From Methylophaga sp. OBS1 (lineage in GTDB: Bacteria > Pseudomonadota > Gammaproteobacteria > Nitrosococcales > Methylophagaceae), in contig NZ_JAPDMS010000005.1 in assembly GCF_026319365.1 (NCBI RefSeq), positions 124,001-188,000 on the forward strand: a DNA stretch of 64,000 bases, in the 5' to 3' direction. The translations under genes and the position numbers were made by a program. Under the pieces are notes generated by a model. The model worked only from the letters and a program-made list of their open reading frames with translations, did no database searches and was not told the DNA's origin. Positions 46,940 through 55,671 of the stretch are shown one piece after another. The first letter of the stretch is position 1. Every line of letters begins with the position of its first letter.

Positions 46940-48004
46940 TCAACCCTGACTCATCAAGGCTCTCAGGTCGATAATGGCGGCATTGGCACGGGAAATATAA
47001 GAAGCCATCACCAGTGAATGATTGGCAAACAGCCCGAAGCCACTGCCGTTAAGAATGATCGGGCTCCAAACGGTGGCCTGTGTCGCTTCCAGCTCACGAA
47101 TAATCTGACGCAGGCTGACCAGGGCGTTTTTCTTTCTCAAAATATCAGCAAAGTCGTGCTCCACAGCTTTTAACAGGTGGACCAGTGCATAAGTGGTGCC
47201 GCGGGCTTCGTAGAAAACATCATCAATTTCATACCAAGGGGTTTTGCTGACAATCTCATCGGCTGTCGGCGTCGATTGCATGGCATCCGGCTCACCAGCA
47301 AGATCGGTATTGACCCTGACTTGCCCGACGCTGGCGCTTAAGCGCTGTGACAGACTGCCCAATCGTTTTTCAACAATGGCCAGCCAGGCAGCCAGGTTGT
47401 CTGCCCGGGCGAAGAACTGGGCTTCATCATTGCCAGTGCTGCCCAAGCGGGCACGATAAGATTGCAGCGCTTTGATACCGGTGCGGTATTCACGTTCACT
47501 GGGCGGAAACAGCCAGGACTCAGAGTTGAAATTGAACTGCGGTTCAGCCTCGGCCAAATCCGGATCTTCCAGTGATTGCGACTGGCTGCGGCTGATGTCA
47601 TTGCGCATGGCACGGGTGAAGTCCCGAATCTGCACCAACACACCGAACTCCCAGTTGGGAATATTGTCCATCCACACGGATGGCGGCATCACGTCGTTTG
47701 AGAGGTAGCCTCCCGGTTTATCCAATAGGGTCTGGGCGAGTTCGATGGCGGTTTCGGTTGAGGTGTAACCGGTCACCATGGCCTGTTGTTCCAGTTTGGC
47801 TGTCTGACGGGCGTGCTCAACCGGTTCAAACGTCGCTGGCGCCATGTTCCACCAGAACATCAGCAGCAACATCAGTATAGCGAAGGTGCCAATAACCACA
47901 CTGCCAGCTTTGATGATTTGTATGCGAGTCGTGTTATCAGCGAAGCTGTCGCTGACAGTCCAGCCGAAATCACGAAATTTTTGGGTCAAGCTTTTCAGGG
48001 CCAT
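46940..48004 (-). CDS. DUF2333 family protein
   Basis: A 354-residue protein with one membrane helix (VVIGTFAILMLLLMFWWNM, residues about 36-54) and a large helical periplasmic part. VSDSFADNTTRIQIIKAG and PSVWMDNIPNWEFGVLVQIRDFTRAMRNDISRSQS are typical of DUF2333. Function unknown. Divergent from the ABC transporter operon across about 160 bp in which I see nothing else. Confidence 0.85.
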   Translation of the reverse strand: MALKSLTQKFRDFGWTVSDSFADNTTRIQIIKAGSVVIGTFAILMLLLMFWWNMAPATFEPVEHARQTAKLEQQAMVTGYTSTETAIELAQTLLDKPGGYLSNDVMPPSVWMDNIPNWEFGVLVQIRDFTRAMRNDISRSQSQSLEDPDLAEAEPQFNFNSESWLFPPSEREYRTGIKALQSYRARLGSTGNDEAQFFARADNLAAWLAIVEKRLGSLSQRLSASVGQVRVNTDLAGEPDAMQSTPTADEIVSKTPWYEIDDVFYEARGTTYALVHLLKAVEHDFADILRKKNALVSLRQIIRELEATQATVWSPIILNGSGFGLFANHSLVMASYISRANAAIIDLRALMSQG

Positions 48005-48162
48005 AGCGCACTCTTTTTGATGTAGTCCGGATTAGCTTATGCGTTAGATACTTGTAAAACAATGGGGAGTTGTCAGACAGAATTCAAACTTGACTTCATT
48101 TGACAGACACCAGAATATGACGAGTTTGCAAAAATGATTAGGAAGCGGGGGACGCTTTAACT

Positions 48163-49113
48163 ATGACGTTGAGAATCGAGATCGATGATCTGGCCAAACA
48201 CTTTGGCGCGATTAAAGCCGTTGATGGCGTGTCATTTTCCGTCAGCAAAGGCGAAGTACTCGGGTTTCTCGGACCAAATGGCGCCGGCAAATCCACCACC
48301 ATGAAAATGATTACCGGCTTTCTGGCACCGACCAGAGGCACGGTCCGGGTCTGTGGTTACGATGTGTTGAAAGACCCGATATCAGTCAAAGCGCATCTGG
48401 GCTATCTGCCTGAGGGAGCGCCCGCTTACGCGGATATGACGCCGGACAGTTTTCTGCATTTTATTGCCGAAATCCGGGGTCTCAAGGGTTCTGACAAAAA
48501 ACGTGCAGTCGGGCTGGCTGCAGAACGCGCCCGTATTACCAATGTGATGTTTCAGCCCATTGAAACGCTTTCCAAAGGCTACAAACGCCGTGTTGGTCTG
48601 GCGCAATCCATTCTGCACAACCCGCCGGTTCTGATCCTCGATGAACCGACCGATGGTCTCGATCCCAACCAGAAACACGAAGTCCGTACGCTGATTAACG
48701 AAATGGCCGAAGACAAGGCTATCATCATCTCAACCCATATTCTTGAAGAAGTACACGCGCTGTGTAACCGCAATGTGGTCATTGCCAACGGCAAGATCAA
48801 GTTCGACGGCACGCCACAGGAACTGGAGTCCAAATCACGCTACTACAACGCTGTTTGCGTCAATGTAGCGAATATCGAGCAGCAGGCTTTTGAAAACTTC
48901 CTCAGTTCTCTGGAGTTTGTCGCCAATGTGGAAAAACTGAGCGGCGAAGCGGGTTTCCGGGTCTATCCACAGCATGGCCGCCAGATCACGGCTGAGTTGT
49001 CGGAAAAAATCCGTGGCAATGGCTGGGATATTGACGCCCTGCATGCCGAGCATGGCCGTCTGGATGAAGTTTTCCGCAGTATTACCCTGCCCAACGCGGA
49101 GTCAATCAAATAA
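48163..49113 (+). CDS. ABC transporter ATP-binding protein, GldA-type
   Basis: A 316-residue ATPase: Walker A GPNGAGKSTTM, Q-loop YLPEGAPAYADMT, signature LSKGYKRRVGLAQ, Walker B VLILDEPTDGLDP. It is the GldA-like/ABC-2 type used with the two following membrane proteins. In Bacteroidota the Gld name refers to gliding; in gammaproteobacteria the role of this cluster is not defined. It abuts the permease gene (one-base overlap). Confidence 0.9.
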   Translation: MTLRIEIDDLAKHFGAIKAVDGVSFSVSKGEVLGFLGPNGAGKSTTMKMITGFLAPTRGTVRVCGYDVLKDPISVKAHLGYLPEGAPAYADMTPDSFLHFIAEIRGLKGSDKKRAVGLAAERARITNVMFQPIETLSKGYKRRVGLAQSILHNPPVLILDEPTDGLDPNQKHEVRTLINEMAEDKAIIISTHILEEVHALCNRNVVIANGKIKFDGTPQELESKSRYYNAVCVNVANIEQQAFENFLSSLEFVANVEKLSGEAGFRVYPQHGRQITAELSEKIRGNGWDIDALHAEHGRLDEVFRSITLPNAESIK

Positions 49114-49853
49114 TGAATATGCAAAATATCTGGTTCATTATGAAGCGTGAGTTCAACGGCTACTTCGCGACGCCGGTGGCTTACGTTTTCATTATTATCT
49201 TCCTGTTACTGACCGGTTTTTCGACCTTTTATGTCGGTAACTTTTTCGAACGCGGCGAAGCCGATCTCTATCCCTTCTTTTCACTGCACCCCTGGCTTTA
49301 TATCCTCTTGATACCGGCAATTTCTATGCGTCTCTGGGCCGAAGAACGCAAAAGCGGTTCTATCGAACTGTTGATGACATTGCCGGTATCGGTATTCGAA
49401 GCCGTGCTGGGTAAGTTCTTTGCGGCCTGGGCCTTTACCGGTCTGGCTTTACTGCTGAATTTCCCGCTCTGGATTACGGTGAATTACCTGGGTGATCCGG
49501 ATAACGGGGTGATTGTTGCCAGCTTCCTCGGCAGTCTGTTGATGGCCGGTGGCTTTCTCGCTATTGGTTCCTGTATCTCTGCGATTACCAAGAACCAGGT
49601 GATTGCCTTTGTCATTAGTCTGGTCATCAGCCTGATATTCGTGCTGGCCGGTTTCGGTATTGTCATCGACTTCTTTGCCGGCTGGGCACCGCAGACGCTG
49701 GTGGACGTGATCAGTTCATTCAGCTTCCTGACGCATTTTGATGCCATCAGTAAAGGAGTCATAGACTTGCGTGACATGCTCTATTTCATCTCTTTGATTG
49801 CCATCTGGCTGTTTGCCAATGCGCTGATTGTTAATGCGCGCAAGGCCGACTAG
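49113..49853 (+). CDS. ABC-2 type permease, GldF-type
   Basis: A 246-residue membrane protein with six helices, beginning IWFIMKREFNGYFATPVAYVFI, and with MRLWAEERKSGSIELLMTLPVS, the conserved ABC-2 (GldF) loop. It pairs with the upstream ATPase and the following GldG-like protein, from which it is separated by 14 bases. Confidence 0.9.
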   Translation: MNMQNIWFIMKREFNGYFATPVAYVFIIIFLLLTGFSTFYVGNFFERGEADLYPFFSLHPWLYILLIPAISMRLWAEERKSGSIELLMTLPVSVFEAVLGKFFAAWAFTGLALLLNFPLWITVNYLGDPDNGVIVASFLGSLLMAGGFLAIGSCISAITKNQVIAFVISLVISLIFVLAGFGIVIDFFAGWAPQTLVDVISSFSFLTHFDAISKGVIDLRDMLYFISLIAIWLFANALIVNARKAD

Positions 49854-49867
49854 GAGAGAATGCAAAG

Positions 49868-51781
49868 ATGAATAAACAACTGTTATCAACCACGGGTCTG
49901 CTTCTGGCCATTATCCTGTTTATCGCGTTCAATATCGTGGTGAACGGTAACTTCAAATCCGCCCGGGTGGATTTGACTGAAGACAATCTTTACACCCTGT
50001 CCGAAGGTTCCATCAATGTACTGGAGTCGATGGCGGAGCCGGTGACCTTGCGTTTCTACTATACCGAGAAGACCGCGCAGGCATTGCCCAGTCTTAAAGC
50101 CTATGCTCAGCGGGTACAGGAACTGTTGCTGGAGTATCAGCGTGCCTCCAACGGTATGATTCGTCTCTACACGAGTAGTCCGCAGCCATTCTCTGATGAG
50201 GAGCAGCGCGCCAAGCAGTATGGTCTGCAGTCGGTACCGATCGAAGGTGAGCCGGATCCGCTGTATTTCGGTCTGGCCGGCACCAACCTGCTGGACGGTG
50301 TTGAAACCATTCCATTCTTCCAGCCTGAGAAGGAAGACACGCTGGAATACGACCTGACCAAGCTGATTTATAAGCTCTCCAACCAGGATCGTAAAACGGT
50401 GGGTGTCATCAGTTCACTGCAGGTCGATGGTGAGCAGTATGATCCGATGAAAGGTGAGGTGGCCTCGCCTGATGGCGCCAAACCCTGGGCAATGATGAAT
50501 GAGCTGCGTGAAATGTTCGACGTCACCATGCTGCCCAAGGATATTCGCCGTATTCCTTCCAGTATCGATGTACTGGTGGTCGTGCATCCCAAGGACTTTC
50601 AGGACACCACGCTCTACGCGATTGATCAATATGTACTGGCCGGCGGTAAGCTGGTGAGCTACGTCGATCCTTACGCCGAGCTGGATGAACCGGAAAAAGA
50701 TCCGGATAACCCGATGGCAGCGATGCTGGCTTCGCGCAGCTCCAATATGGATGAACTGTTTAAAGCCTGGGGCATTGAACGTGCCAGTGCCGATGTGGTC
50801 GCTGACCGTAAAACCGCGACCAAAGTCGATTTCGGTGCCAGAACCGATCACCAGCCGATTGACTATGTGTTGTGGCAGTCGCTGGATGAAAGCAATTTTA
50901 ATGTCGATGAGCGGATTACCTCTGCCCTCAATCGCGTTAATGTGGCGACGCCGGGGTATTTCAAAATCCTGGAGGATAAATCCACTGAAGTGACACCGCT
51001 GGTGTCGTCGAGCAATGAAGCGATGCTGGTCGATAAGCGTGTGGTTCAGTTCCGTAATGACCCGGTCGCCCTGCTCACTAAATATGAGCCGGGAACCTTG
51101 AGCTATCCCTATGCAGTCCGGGTTCAGGGGGCTGTCGCCACGGCATTCCCTGACGGTGCCAAGAGCAAAACCGGTGAAATCAAGAAAATGCCGGGCCATC
51201 TGGATACTGCCAAAGGCGATATTGATGTGATCGCGGTGGCTGACGTCGATGTCCTTGATGATAGATTCTGGGTTGAGACGCAGGATTTCTATGGCGAACA
51301 GCTGACTTTCACCACATCCAATAATATTGATTTTCTCATCAATAGCATTGAGGACCTGACCGGTAGCGAAGGGCTTATCAGTGTGCGTTCTCGAGCAGGA
51401 TTCACCCGGCCATTTCACAAGGTGATTGCGCTGCAGCGTGATGCTGAGAAGCGTTTCCGTACCAAGGAGCGCGAGCTGCAGAATAAGCTGAAAGAGACCC
51501 AGCAGCGTATTGCCCGTATGCAGGTTCAACGCAGCGGCAGCGGTGAGCAGATCCTGACACCGGAACAGCAGAAAGAAATCGCCGAGTTCCGCTTGACGGC
51601 CAACAAGACCGAACAGCAACTGCGGGAAGTGCAGTCGAACCTGCGCAAGGATATCGACCGTCTGGATACGCAGCTGAAGTTTTTCAACATCGGTCTGGTG
51701 CCTGTTCTGGTGGCCTTGCTTGCCGTGTTTACCGGATGGATGCGTATCCGTAAACGTAACAAGGCGCGGAGCCAGCAGTAA
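49868..51781 (+). CDS. GldG-type ABC system auxiliary membrane protein
   Basis: A 637-residue protein with an N-terminal helix (LLLAIILFIAFNIVVNG), a long periplasmic ABC-type-uncharacterised domain (VDLTEDNLYTLSEGSINVLESMAEPVTLRFYYT; IDVLVVVHPKDFQD), a coiled coil at about 530-610, and a C-terminal helix (IGLVPVLVALLAVFTGWMRIRKR). This is the GldG/IFT-like partner of GldA-GldF. It is likely part of an exporter or envelope-remodelling complex. Confidence 0.9.
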   Translation: MNKQLLSTTGLLLAIILFIAFNIVVNGNFKSARVDLTEDNLYTLSEGSINVLESMAEPVTLRFYYTEKTAQALPSLKAYAQRVQELLLEYQRASNGMIRLYTSSPQPFSDEEQRAKQYGLQSVPIEGEPDPLYFGLAGTNLLDGVETIPFFQPEKEDTLEYDLTKLIYKLSNQDRKTVGVISSLQVDGEQYDPMKGEVASPDGAKPWAMMNELREMFDVTMLPKDIRRIPSSIDVLVVVHPKDFQDTTLYAIDQYVLAGGKLVSYVDPYAELDEPEKDPDNPMAAMLASRSSNMDELFKAWGIERASADVVADRKTATKVDFGARTDHQPIDYVLWQSLDESNFNVDERITSALNRVNVATPGYFKILEDKSTEVTPLVSSSNEAMLVDKRVVQFRNDPVALLTKYEPGTLSYPYAVRVQGAVATAFPDGAKSKTGEIKKMPGHLDTAKGDIDVIAVADVDVLDDRFWVETQDFYGEQLTFTTSNNIDFLINSIEDLTGSEGLISVRSRAGFTRPFHKVIALQRDAEKRFRTKERELQNKLKETQQRIARMQVQRSGSGEQILTPEQQKEIAEFRLTANKTEQQLREVQSNLRKDIDRLDTQLKFFNIGLVPVLVALLAVFTGWMRIRKRNKARSQQ

Positions 51782-51822
51782 GCGTTGAAGCTGTTAAGTC
51801 GAGAGCACAAATTAGGTTGAAA

Positions 51823-52956
51823 ATGATGATAAAAAATCGCAATAGTCTGACTGTCCTGTTCATCATCACCGTGCTGATGGTGCTGCTGATGCTGGTCACC
51901 ATCTACCGGGCTGACGACAATCAGGATGAATATGGGTTGCTGTTCCCGGATCTGTTTGAACAGTTGAGTGCAGTGGATCATATTCGTTTCGCCAGTGGTG
52001 AAGGGGACTTCACCCTCAAGCGCGAGGATGAGGACTGGTATCTGCCTGAGTACTACAACTATCCGGCCAACTTTGACGAAGTGAAGCGGATGCTTATCGA
52101 TCTGTCCGAAGCCGAGATTCTGGAGCGTAAAACCAGTGACCCTGATAAATACGCAGTACTCGGCGTGGAAGGCCCTAACCCGGAAGTCCCCGGGGGAGAG
52201 TCACTCAAAATCAGTTTGCTGGATGGTGAGGAACCGGTCGCCGGTCTGATCCTGGGCGAACAGCGCGAAGTGACTATGGCTGCCGGTCCCAAGCAGTTCT
52301 ACGTTCGCCGTGCTGGTGAAGAAGAGAGCTGGCTTGCCGAGGGGTACCTGCAGATCAATCCGGTCATGCTTAACTGGATTCAGAGCCAAGTCATCAATCT
52401 GGCCCGTGAGCGTATCGCCCGTGTTGAAATCACACAGCCTAACGGTAATTCAGCGGTGCTGGTCAATCTGGGACAAAAAGATAAATTCGGTACACCGCAA
52501 TCCGGTGATAAGACGGTCTTTAAATATCCGCAACTGGGGTATGACATTGCCGGTTCCCTGCACCAGATGCGTCTGGAGGATGTGAAACCGGCGGCGGAAT
52601 TTGATCGCGGTGATGCGGAGGTGGTGACAGCAGAATTTACCACGTTTGATGGGCTGGTGGTGACAACCCAAACCTCATTTGTGGATGGTTACTACTTCAC
52701 TGCGCTGAGTGCTGCCTTTGATCCCAGTGTGATCCAGCCGGCACCGAAGGATATTCAGGAACTGGACGTCACCAAAAAGCCCGATGCAGTCCGTGCTGAG
52801 GTAGAGAAACTGAATAAACGCCTGTCGCCCTGGGTTTACCGGGTCAGTGGTTTTGTTGGTACCAACCTGATGCGTGCTAAAGACGATATCGTCACCGAGC
52901 GCTCTGAGGTGATACCGATGCCGCCGGATATGACCGGTTTTGGACCGGCTCGCTAA
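51823..52956 (+). CDS. DUF4340 family periplasmic protein
   Basis: About 377 residues with one N-terminal helix (LTVLFIITVLMVLLMLVTIY) and a periplasmic region with the DUF4340 pattern: DHIRFASGEGDFTLKREDEDWYLPEYYNYPANFDEVKRML and later KYAVLGVEGP. It regularly accompanies GldG-type operons; function unknown. Start: TTG 51817 and ATGs 51823/51826 are in frame; AGG six bases upstream favours ATG 51823. A terminator closes the operon. Confidence 0.85.
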   Translation: MMIKNRNSLTVLFIITVLMVLLMLVTIYRADDNQDEYGLLFPDLFEQLSAVDHIRFASGEGDFTLKREDEDWYLPEYYNYPANFDEVKRMLIDLSEAEILERKTSDPDKYAVLGVEGPNPEVPGGESLKISLLDGEEPVAGLILGEQREVTMAAGPKQFYVRRAGEEESWLAEGYLQINPVMLNWIQSQVINLARERIARVEITQPNGNSAVLVNLGQKDKFGTPQSGDKTVFKYPQLGYDIAGSLHQMRLEDVKPAAEFDRGDAEVVTAEFTTFDGLVVTTQTSFVDGYYFTALSAAFDPSVIQPAPKDIQELDVTKKPDAVRAEVEKLNKRLSPWVYRVSGFVGTNLMRAKDDIVTERSEVIPMPPDMTGFGPAR

Positions 52957-52978
52957 TCACCCTGGTGAGCACAGGATG

Positions 52979-53006
52979 AAAAAGGCGCCACAGGGCGCCT
53001 TTTTTA
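52979..53006. terminator. Bidirectional terminator after DUF4340 gene
   Basis: AAAGGCGCC-ACAG-GGCGCCTTTTTTA between the convergent DUF4340 and cheV genes. Confidence 0.92.
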
Positions 53007-53007
53007 T

Positions 53008-53925
53008 TTATTCGATAAGTGACTTAACGGCTGTCGCCAGTTCATCGGCGGAGAATTTGGGCAGGAAATGATCGGCACCGACTTTCTGCACCAGTGCTTC
53101 ATTAAAGGTGCCACTCATGGAAGTATGCAGCAGGATTTGTAAATCCTTCAGCGCAGGATCTTTGCGAATTTCCGAGGTCAGCGTGTAACCGTCCATTTCC
53201 GGCATCTCGATATCGGAAATGAGCAGCGAGACATGCTCGCTGATGTTGATACCCTGTTGCGCCCAGCCCTGCAGTATTTCCAGCGCCTCGCGGCCGTTTT
53301 TAGCGATCGTTGAGTCGACGCCGATTTGATCCAGAGTGCGTTTGATCTGATTGCGGGCGACGCTGGAGTCATCAGCAACCAGAATGTGCTTACGTTGTTC
53401 ACCCGGTGGCGCTGCTTCGTCAGCAATATCCGAGGACACATCGGTATTCATGCCCATGACCTCAGCCAGCACCTGTTCAACATCGATAATCTGGATGAGT
53501 TGATCATCAACTTTGGTGATTGCAGTCATGTAGGTATTCGCACCGGAAGCGGCTGGTGGCGGCAATACATCTGACCAACTGATATTGACGATCCGGTCGA
53601 CAGCACTGACCAGAAAACCCTGCACCGTGCGGTTGTATTCAGTGAGAATAACAAACTTGTCCTGGGTGTCTCCGACACTGCGGCGGCCAATGCTTTCTGC
53701 CAGGTCGACTATGCTGACGGTTTTTCCCCGAATCGATGCCACGCCTTTGATCACACGGTGAGCATTGGGCATGTTAGTGAGAGCGGGACAGGGAATAGCT
53801 TCTCGAACCTTGAAAACGTTGATACCGTATAACTGCACGCCGCCCAGTCTGAATAACAGTAGTTCCAGTCGATTGGTGCCGGCGAGATTGGTGCGCTGAT
53901 CCACACCATCGATCATGCTGCTCAT
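53008..53925 (-). CDS. cheV: Chemotaxis protein CheV
   Basis: A 305-residue coupling protein: CheW domain (about 15-165; LLLFRLGGVQLYGINVFKVREAI, GVASIRGKTVSIVDLAESIG) and a receiver domain (about 178-303; ILVADDSSVARNQIKRTL, phospho-acceptor Asp in LLISDIEMPEMDGYTL). It links chemoreceptors to CheA, with phosphorylation-based tuning. It is next to flagellar genes, divergent from flgA. AAAGGAG precedes the ATG. Confidence 0.95.
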   Translation of the reverse strand: MSSMIDGVDQRTNLAGTNRLELLLFRLGGVQLYGINVFKVREAIPCPALTNMPNAHRVIKGVASIRGKTVSIVDLAESIGRRSVGDTQDKFVILTEYNRTVQGFLVSAVDRIVNISWSDVLPPPAASGANTYMTAITKVDDQLIQIIDVEQVLAEVMGMNTDVSSDIADEAAPPGEQRKHILVADDSSVARNQIKRTLDQIGVDSTIAKNGREALEILQGWAQQGINISEHVSLLISDIEMPEMDGYTLTSEIRKDPALKDLQILLHTSMSGTFNEALVQKVGADHFLPKFSADELATAVKSLIE

Positions 53926-54030
53926 GCGTACTCCTTTAAAAAGGCCCTGTTACTTAACCCTGCGATAACAGTGAATATGGCCAGACTAATAAGACTATCG
54001 GCGCCAGTGACAGGGACTTGATTATTTTCC

Positions 54031-54046
54031 GGGCATGGACTTTGCA
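54031..54046 (+). promoter_or_regulatory. Sigma-54 type promoter of flgA
   Basis: GGGCATGGACTTTGCA matches the consensus TGGCACGGNNNTTGCA at all fixed positions except the first and sixth, with the invariant GG and GC in correct spacing. It lies 45-60 bases before flgA. RpoN control of this class of flagellar genes is established in polarly flagellated gammaproteobacteria. Confidence 0.7.
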
Positions 54047-54090
54047 GAAGACACATTACCATTTTACTCAGGCTCCAGAGGATGCCCGCA

Positions 54091-54789
54091 ATGTCACTGC
54101 CTAAGATTATAATCAGTTTCTGTGTCGTTTTTTTGACGCAGGTTCTTCATGCAGACAATTTACAGCCGATTGCAGATATCGAGCAGGCGGCCTATGTCCA
54201 TGCCCTGAATGATGCGCAACTCAGTTATAACAGTCCTCAAGTCCTTGTGGAATCCCTGGACAATCGTTTGCGGCTGCAACAGTGTGAAAAGAATTTACAG
54301 ACTTTCTCCAACTCTGCCGCTAACACAGTAGGGAGTAGAACCATCGGTGTAAAATGTCCGGCTGCCACTGAATGGACGGTTTATGTGCCGGTGAAAGTCA
54401 AAGTGATGAAGCCGGTCGTCGTGGCAGCGAAACCCTTATCGGCACACACGACACTGACTGAATCAGATGTGCGCATGCAGGTGATGGATATTGCTGAGCT
54501 GCGTCAGGGCTTTCTGGAGTCGACGGCACAGATCACCGGCCAGCAACTGCGTTATCCGCTGGCCGTTGGTTCCGTGATTCCATCCCGTGGCCTGAAACTG
54601 GAAAAAGTGGTCAAACGGGGTGAGCAGATTATATTGGTTGCCGCCGCTGGCACGATGGAAGTGCGGATGAATGGGACCGCGCTGGAAGACGCCAGCCTCG
54701 GTGACAAAGTGCGTGTCAGAAACAGCTCATCAGAACGTGTGGTCGAGGGCGTTGTCCACTCTCCCGGTGTTGTCAGAGTGACCATGTAG
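54091..54789 (+). CDS. flgA: Flagellar P-ring assembly chaperone FlgA
   Basis: A periplasmic chaperone of about 232 residues: signal peptide (IIISFCVVFLTQVLHA), and a C-terminal SAF/ChapFlgA domain (VVVAAKPLSAHTTLTESDVRMQVMDIAEL, LRYPLAVGSVIPSRGLK, AAAGTMEVRMNGTALEDASLGDKVRVRN). An ATG at 54082 abuts AGAGG directly, so ATG 54091 with nine-base spacing is preferred. It is preceded by a sigma-54-like promoter and followed by flgM. Confidence 0.94.
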   Translation: MSLPKIIISFCVVFLTQVLHADNLQPIADIEQAAYVHALNDAQLSYNSPQVLVESLDNRLRLQQCEKNLQTFSNSAANTVGSRTIGVKCPAATEWTVYVPVKVKVMKPVVVAAKPLSAHTTLTESDVRMQVMDIAELRQGFLESTAQITGQQLRYPLAVGSVIPSRGLKLEKVVKRGEQIILVAAAGTMEVRMNGTALEDASLGDKVRVRNSSSERVVEGVVHSPGVVRVTM

Positions 54790-54818
54790 CGTCAAAATTC
54801 AGACAAAGACAAAAATAC

Positions 54819-54845
54819 TCAAGTTTTTCCTGAATCCGTCGACAA
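54819..54845 (+). promoter_or_regulatory. Sigma-28 type promoter of flgM
   Basis: TCAAGTTT-N11-GTCGACAA, compared with the Escherichia FliA consensus TAAAGTTT-N11-GCCGATAA: seven of eight and six of eight matches with the exact spacer. It lies 32 bases before flgM, consistent with the known feedback of FlgM on FliA. Confidence 0.65.
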
Positions 54846-54876
54846 CAAGAGCAGAAAGTATTTGGAGACAGCATAA

Positions 54877-55167
54877 ATGGCTGAAATAAATAACATTAAA
54901 CCGCCATTGCAGCCGGATTATAATTCGACTCGCAATGTTAATGAGCGCAACAACAGCGCTGCGGCGACACCAGCAGCTAAACAAAGTCCGGCGGATAAGG
55001 TCAGCCTCAGTGACACCTTAGCGCAGCTGGAGCAGAGCCTGGCTGATGTACCGGTCGTCGATACCGCCAAGGTAGATGCGATAAAACAATCAATTGAAGA
55101 CGGTTCCTATCAAATCGACAGTCAGGAGCTGGCACGAAAAATGATTGATTTTGAGGGAGACTTATAA
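54877..55167 (+). CDS. flgM: Anti-sigma-28 factor FlgM
   Basis: A 96-residue, largely disordered protein. The C-terminal half (ADKVSLSDTLAQLEQSL ... VDAIKQSIEDGSYQIDSQELARKMIDFE) is the FlgM sigma-28 binding region. It holds FliA inactive until export through the flagellar hook. GGAG precedes the ATG; flgN follows after 15 bases. Confidence 0.94.
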   Translation: MAEINNIKPPLQPDYNSTRNVNERNNSAAATPAAKQSPADKVSLSDTLAQLEQSLADVPVVDTAKVDAIKQSIEDGSYQIDSQELARKMIDFEGDL

Positions 55168-55182
55168 GCAAGGAATACCCTC

Positions 55183-55671
55183 ATGTCGATGAACGCGCTG
55201 CAGCAACTGAGCTCAATGTTGCAATCCGAACTCAATCACAGTGTTCAACTGGCGCAACTGCTTAAGCAGGAGCGAGAAGCCCTGAAAGCAGCAGATTTGG
55301 CGCAGATTTCTCTGCTGACCCAACACAAACAACCGCATGTGGTTCAGCTGGAACAGCTCGGTCGCCAGCGTGAGCATCTGCTCAAGGCGGCAGGATTTCC
55401 CGGCGGCAAATCCGGACTGGAGGCATTTATTGCCAACCACCCGGAGAACGAGGCCCGACCAGTCATGCAGTTGCTGGAACAACTGCGTGAGGCAGCGAGA
55501 ATCTGCCGCGACAATAATCAAATTAACGGCGGTATCGTCAATGTAAACCGTCAGCACCTGGTTCGGGCGCTGAGTATTCTGCGTGGTCGTGATCCGGAAA
55601 CTGGCGCTTACGGCCCCGGTGGTGAATACACCAGCCAGATCGTCCGTCAGCCACTAATCGGTCGTGTTTAA
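55183..55671 (+). CDS. flgN: Flagellar export chaperone FlgN
   Basis: A 162-residue helical protein: LQQLSSMLQSELNHSVQLAQLLKQEREALKAADL at the N-terminus is the FlgN coiled coil, and GGIVNVNRQHLVRALSILRG is its conserved C-terminal part. It escorts hook-associated proteins FlgK and FlgL. Its stop directly abuts the convergent hemH stop. Confidence 0.92.
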   Translation: MSMNALQQLSSMLQSELNHSVQLAQLLKQEREALKAADLAQISLLTQHKQPHVVQLEQLGRQREHLLKAAGFPGGKSGLEAFIANHPENEARPVMQLLEQLREAARICRDNNQINGGIVNVNRQHLVRALSILRGRDPETGAYGPGGEYTSQIVRQPLIGRV

